Source: Panicum virgatum (lineage: Eukaryota; Streptophyta; Magnoliopsida; Poales; Poaceae). Taken from it: DNA of 64,000 bases. The stretch is taken from NCBI RefSeq assembly GCF_016808335.1, contig NC_053148.1, forward strand, positions 47,446,930 to 47,510,929, in the 5' to 3' direction. Made by a program: the position numbers and the translations under genes. Positions 62,230 to 64,000 of this stretch are shown here, one piece after another. How positions within the stretch are numbered: position 1 is the stretch's first letter; each line of letters opens with the position of its first letter. The notes beneath the pieces were generated by a model. The model worked only from the letters and a program-made list of their open reading frames with translations, did not search any database and was not told the origin of the DNA.

Positions 62230-62405
62230 GCCATAGCAGAGGGTTTGAGGGCTGGAAGTTGGCACGGTTTCCAGTTGGGCTGAGCTGCTAAATTGGGCTG
62301 AGGTAAAAAAAAAAGTGAAAAGGAAGCAAAGTGTTGTGAGAAGGGGGGCCTGCCACTGTGCTGTGTTTTTTCTACTAACAGTTTCATCACCATTTGAGGT
62401 GCACC
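62230..62405. other. Block B flank shared with block A
   Basis: Matches 31,380-31,493 and 32,311-32,430, reading straight across the place where block A has a Helitron. No gene. Confidence 0.7.
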
Positions 62406-63112
62406 TGTTGATGCAAATCTGGTCAACACACAAAAGCGCTAGCACGCGCGGATCGTAAATAATCCTCATCAGCAAGGTTATGCGCAGACAGGTCAGACTG
62501 GTTCTTCAGACTAGTCAAATCGGTTGAGGCAGAGACGCCACAAAAACCTAAAATTGTGAGCTCAGGAGGGACCCGTTGGAGCTCGCAGATCTAGAGTTGT
62601 CCTGGAGTCGGCAGGCCACCCAGAACGCCCTCGAATGCCGTACAGACAAACGAAGCACAGCAAAGGGTTAGAAAAACTAGGATTTGGAGATAAAAATAAA
62701 TGATAAATGTGTTGATTCGATTAGCGTTTCCTCAATCGGCCGTAGCCCTTCATATATATATAGGGTGGGGAGGTCTATATCCGTTAGGAGTCGAAATTCT
62801 AATAAATTCCGTGTCAAATACAATTTCTAACTCGGATTGGCTGTTTCGGACCGGTCTGACCGTCCAGGATTGGTATGACCATTCAGACTGGGGTGCAAGT
62901 CTTTCGGGCGGCATAACTTCCTCATCTGGAGTCCAAATTGGACGTTCTATATATGCATTTCAATCGTCTCGACGAGATCTATGCAATGGTGCAGTTCAAT
63001 TGGTATTTTGACATTGTTACCCAGACTGGTCTGACCGGTTTATATGACCGGCCTGACCAGTTCGCCCAGATTATCCAGCAAACTCGGTATTTGCCAATTT
63101 TGAGTGTCAACA
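62406..63112 (-). mobile_element. Solo LTR, 707 bp
   Basis: Minus strand starts TGTTGACACTCAAAATTGGC and ends ...GCATCAACA (TG...CA). Target duplication GCACC (62401-62405) and ACACC (63113-63117), one mismatch. Block A has the empty site GTGCACCTTCTATTTA at about 32,430-32,445. Contains a TATATATA stretch (62,751-62,762) and several GACCGGTCTGACCGG-type words, like those in the copia LTR at 7157-8755, so a related copia family is likely. Confidence 0.85.
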
Positions 63113-63126
63113 ACACCTTCTATTTA

Positions 63127-63695
63127 CTAGTGTTTGGCGCGTGCCCATGCGCGCGAACTATAGTGTTCTAGAGGTGATCATTATGGAAATGAAAATAGGG
63201 ACTAGTAGAAGGTATATTACATCGTAATTGGTCTGCATATATTACATAGGATTCCAGCACTGCAAGTGACCGTTTAAGGTGTGTTCTTTAGTAGGTTAAT
63301 ACTTCTAAATAGCAAGTTTTTAAAAAAAAAAAATTGAAGGAGGAACTAAACACAAACACAGGATGAGGATCAGTCAATTGGCGGCGGGGTGGAATTTATC
63401 CCGGATCGTCCGGACAGCGACGCTCCACAGCAGTAAAAAACCACGTGTCGTGCCGAAGAGAGCGTACCTGTCGGCGAGAGGTTCGCGCAGCAACAGCAAG
63501 ACAACTGCTCGATTCACCATGCGTGAAAGACCAAGCGAAGCAACAACTACTCCCCGGATAAGCACCGGCAAAGCTGCCCGGCTGCCGATCCGGCATGCAC
63601 GCGAACTAGGCGATAGAAATCGCACGGGCCACAGAATTTCGGCCGACATGGCCGAGCTGGGCCGGCGCCTCCCCCGCCCCGATTGTAATCGGAGA
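63127..63695 (-). mobile_element. Non-autonomous Helitron, 569 bp
   Basis: Minus strand starts TCTCCGATTACAATCGG and ends CGCGCGCATGGGCACGCGCC AAACACTAG, almost the same 3' hairpin and end as the Helitron at 31,494-32,310. It is inserted between A and T. Block A shows the empty site TTCTATTTA|TATCGTCAGG at about 32,440. Confidence 0.82.
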
Positions 63696-63930
63696 TATCG
63701 TCAGTCTATCTCACATGTGGGACCAGAGCCCGCATATTGACGTGTCATTGGCATAGCATGGCGGTATAGCCGTATAGGTACACTGAAATGGTAGCATGGA
63801 CCACGCAAAAAAAAAATGGTAGCATGGATGATCATGAATCTTTGTTTAGGCTGACTTAAATCTCAATTTTCTACGGGTTCAAACAATGAAACAACCTTAA
63901 AAGTTCTCCGAAACTACCATTGGTTCCATA

Positions 63931-64000
63931 CACTACTACAGATCGGGCCATTTGTCCCGGTTCCAAAGGGCTATTTGTCCCGGTTTTGGAACCGGGACAA
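63931..64000 (+). mobile_element. Start of a second CACTA element, cut by window end
   Basis: CACTACTACAGATCGGGCC followed by TTTGTCCCGG / CCGGGACAA subterminal words, like the element at 36,613. It interrupts block B right after CTACCATTGGTTCCATA, where block A continues without it (32,568-32,583). Confidence 0.85.

Overview
The window looks like a nuclear, repeat-dense stretch of a grass genome, most likely a panicoid relative of sorghum, Setaria or Panicum. That is an inference from intron-containing plant genes, a plant polyubiquitin gene with a 5' UTR intron, strand-wise GC-rich first exons, and grass-type transposons: Sirevirus-like copia, CACTA with CACTACTACAG ends, MULEs, Helitrons and hAT MITEs. 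No bacterial-style operons, CRISPR arrays or rRNA genes were seen.

Layout. 1-8755: a copia element on the minus strand, cut by the left window edge, decayed, and carrying a 1.2-kb solo LTR with a perfect 5-bp target duplication. 10.2-11.8 kb: papain-like protease gene 1, intact with four exons. 12.2-15.7 kb: a probable Helitron. 15.7-20.65 kb: an array of decayed calmodulin-like (EF-hand) gene copies in which a hairpin recurs five times. 22.5-25.8 kb: MULE 1, inserted about 50 bp upstream of the TATA box of protease gene 2 (25,996-27,480, intact). 28.95-29.41 kb: a two-unit ubiquitin pseudogene. 29.6-30.0 kb: a GRF zinc-finger pseudogene with a small MULE in its 5' leader. 31.5-32.3 kb: a Helitron. 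33.4-33.9 kb: a LINE. 35.6-45.6 kb: protease gene 3, whose third exon is split by an 8.5-kb CACTA element. 47.7-48.5 kb: protease gene 4, which lacks exon 1. 49.97-51.66 kb: an intact three-unit polyubiquitin gene on the minus strand. 51.8-60.9 kb: MULE 2, a 9.1-kb element with a transposase, a plant-mobile-domain gene and two GRF-type zinc-finger genes. 60.9-62.2 kb: a small element carrying a fragment of a DUF579 glucuronoxylan methyltransferase-like gene. 62.4-63.7 kb: a solo LTR and a Helitron. 63.9 kb to the end: the start of another CACTA element.

The main organising feature is a segmental duplication. Block A (about 20.54-32.6 kb) and block B (about 46.94-63.93 kb) share the same order: a short non-coding leader, a cysteine protease, ubiquitin on the opposite strand, then a shared flank. 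Each block has its own transposon insertions, and the other block keeps the matching empty site for several of them. Protease genes 1 and 3 are further members of the same family on the same strand, so the locus is a tandem protease cluster of four, of which two (1 and 2) have complete reading frames.

The most notable items are MULE 2 with its accessory genes (mobile-domain and GRF proteins), three MULE insertions at the 5' ends of host genes, the hairpin-bearing EF-hand array with one inverted loop, and a captured cell-wall methyltransferase fragment. All functions are read from protein motifs by eye; no database search was possible.
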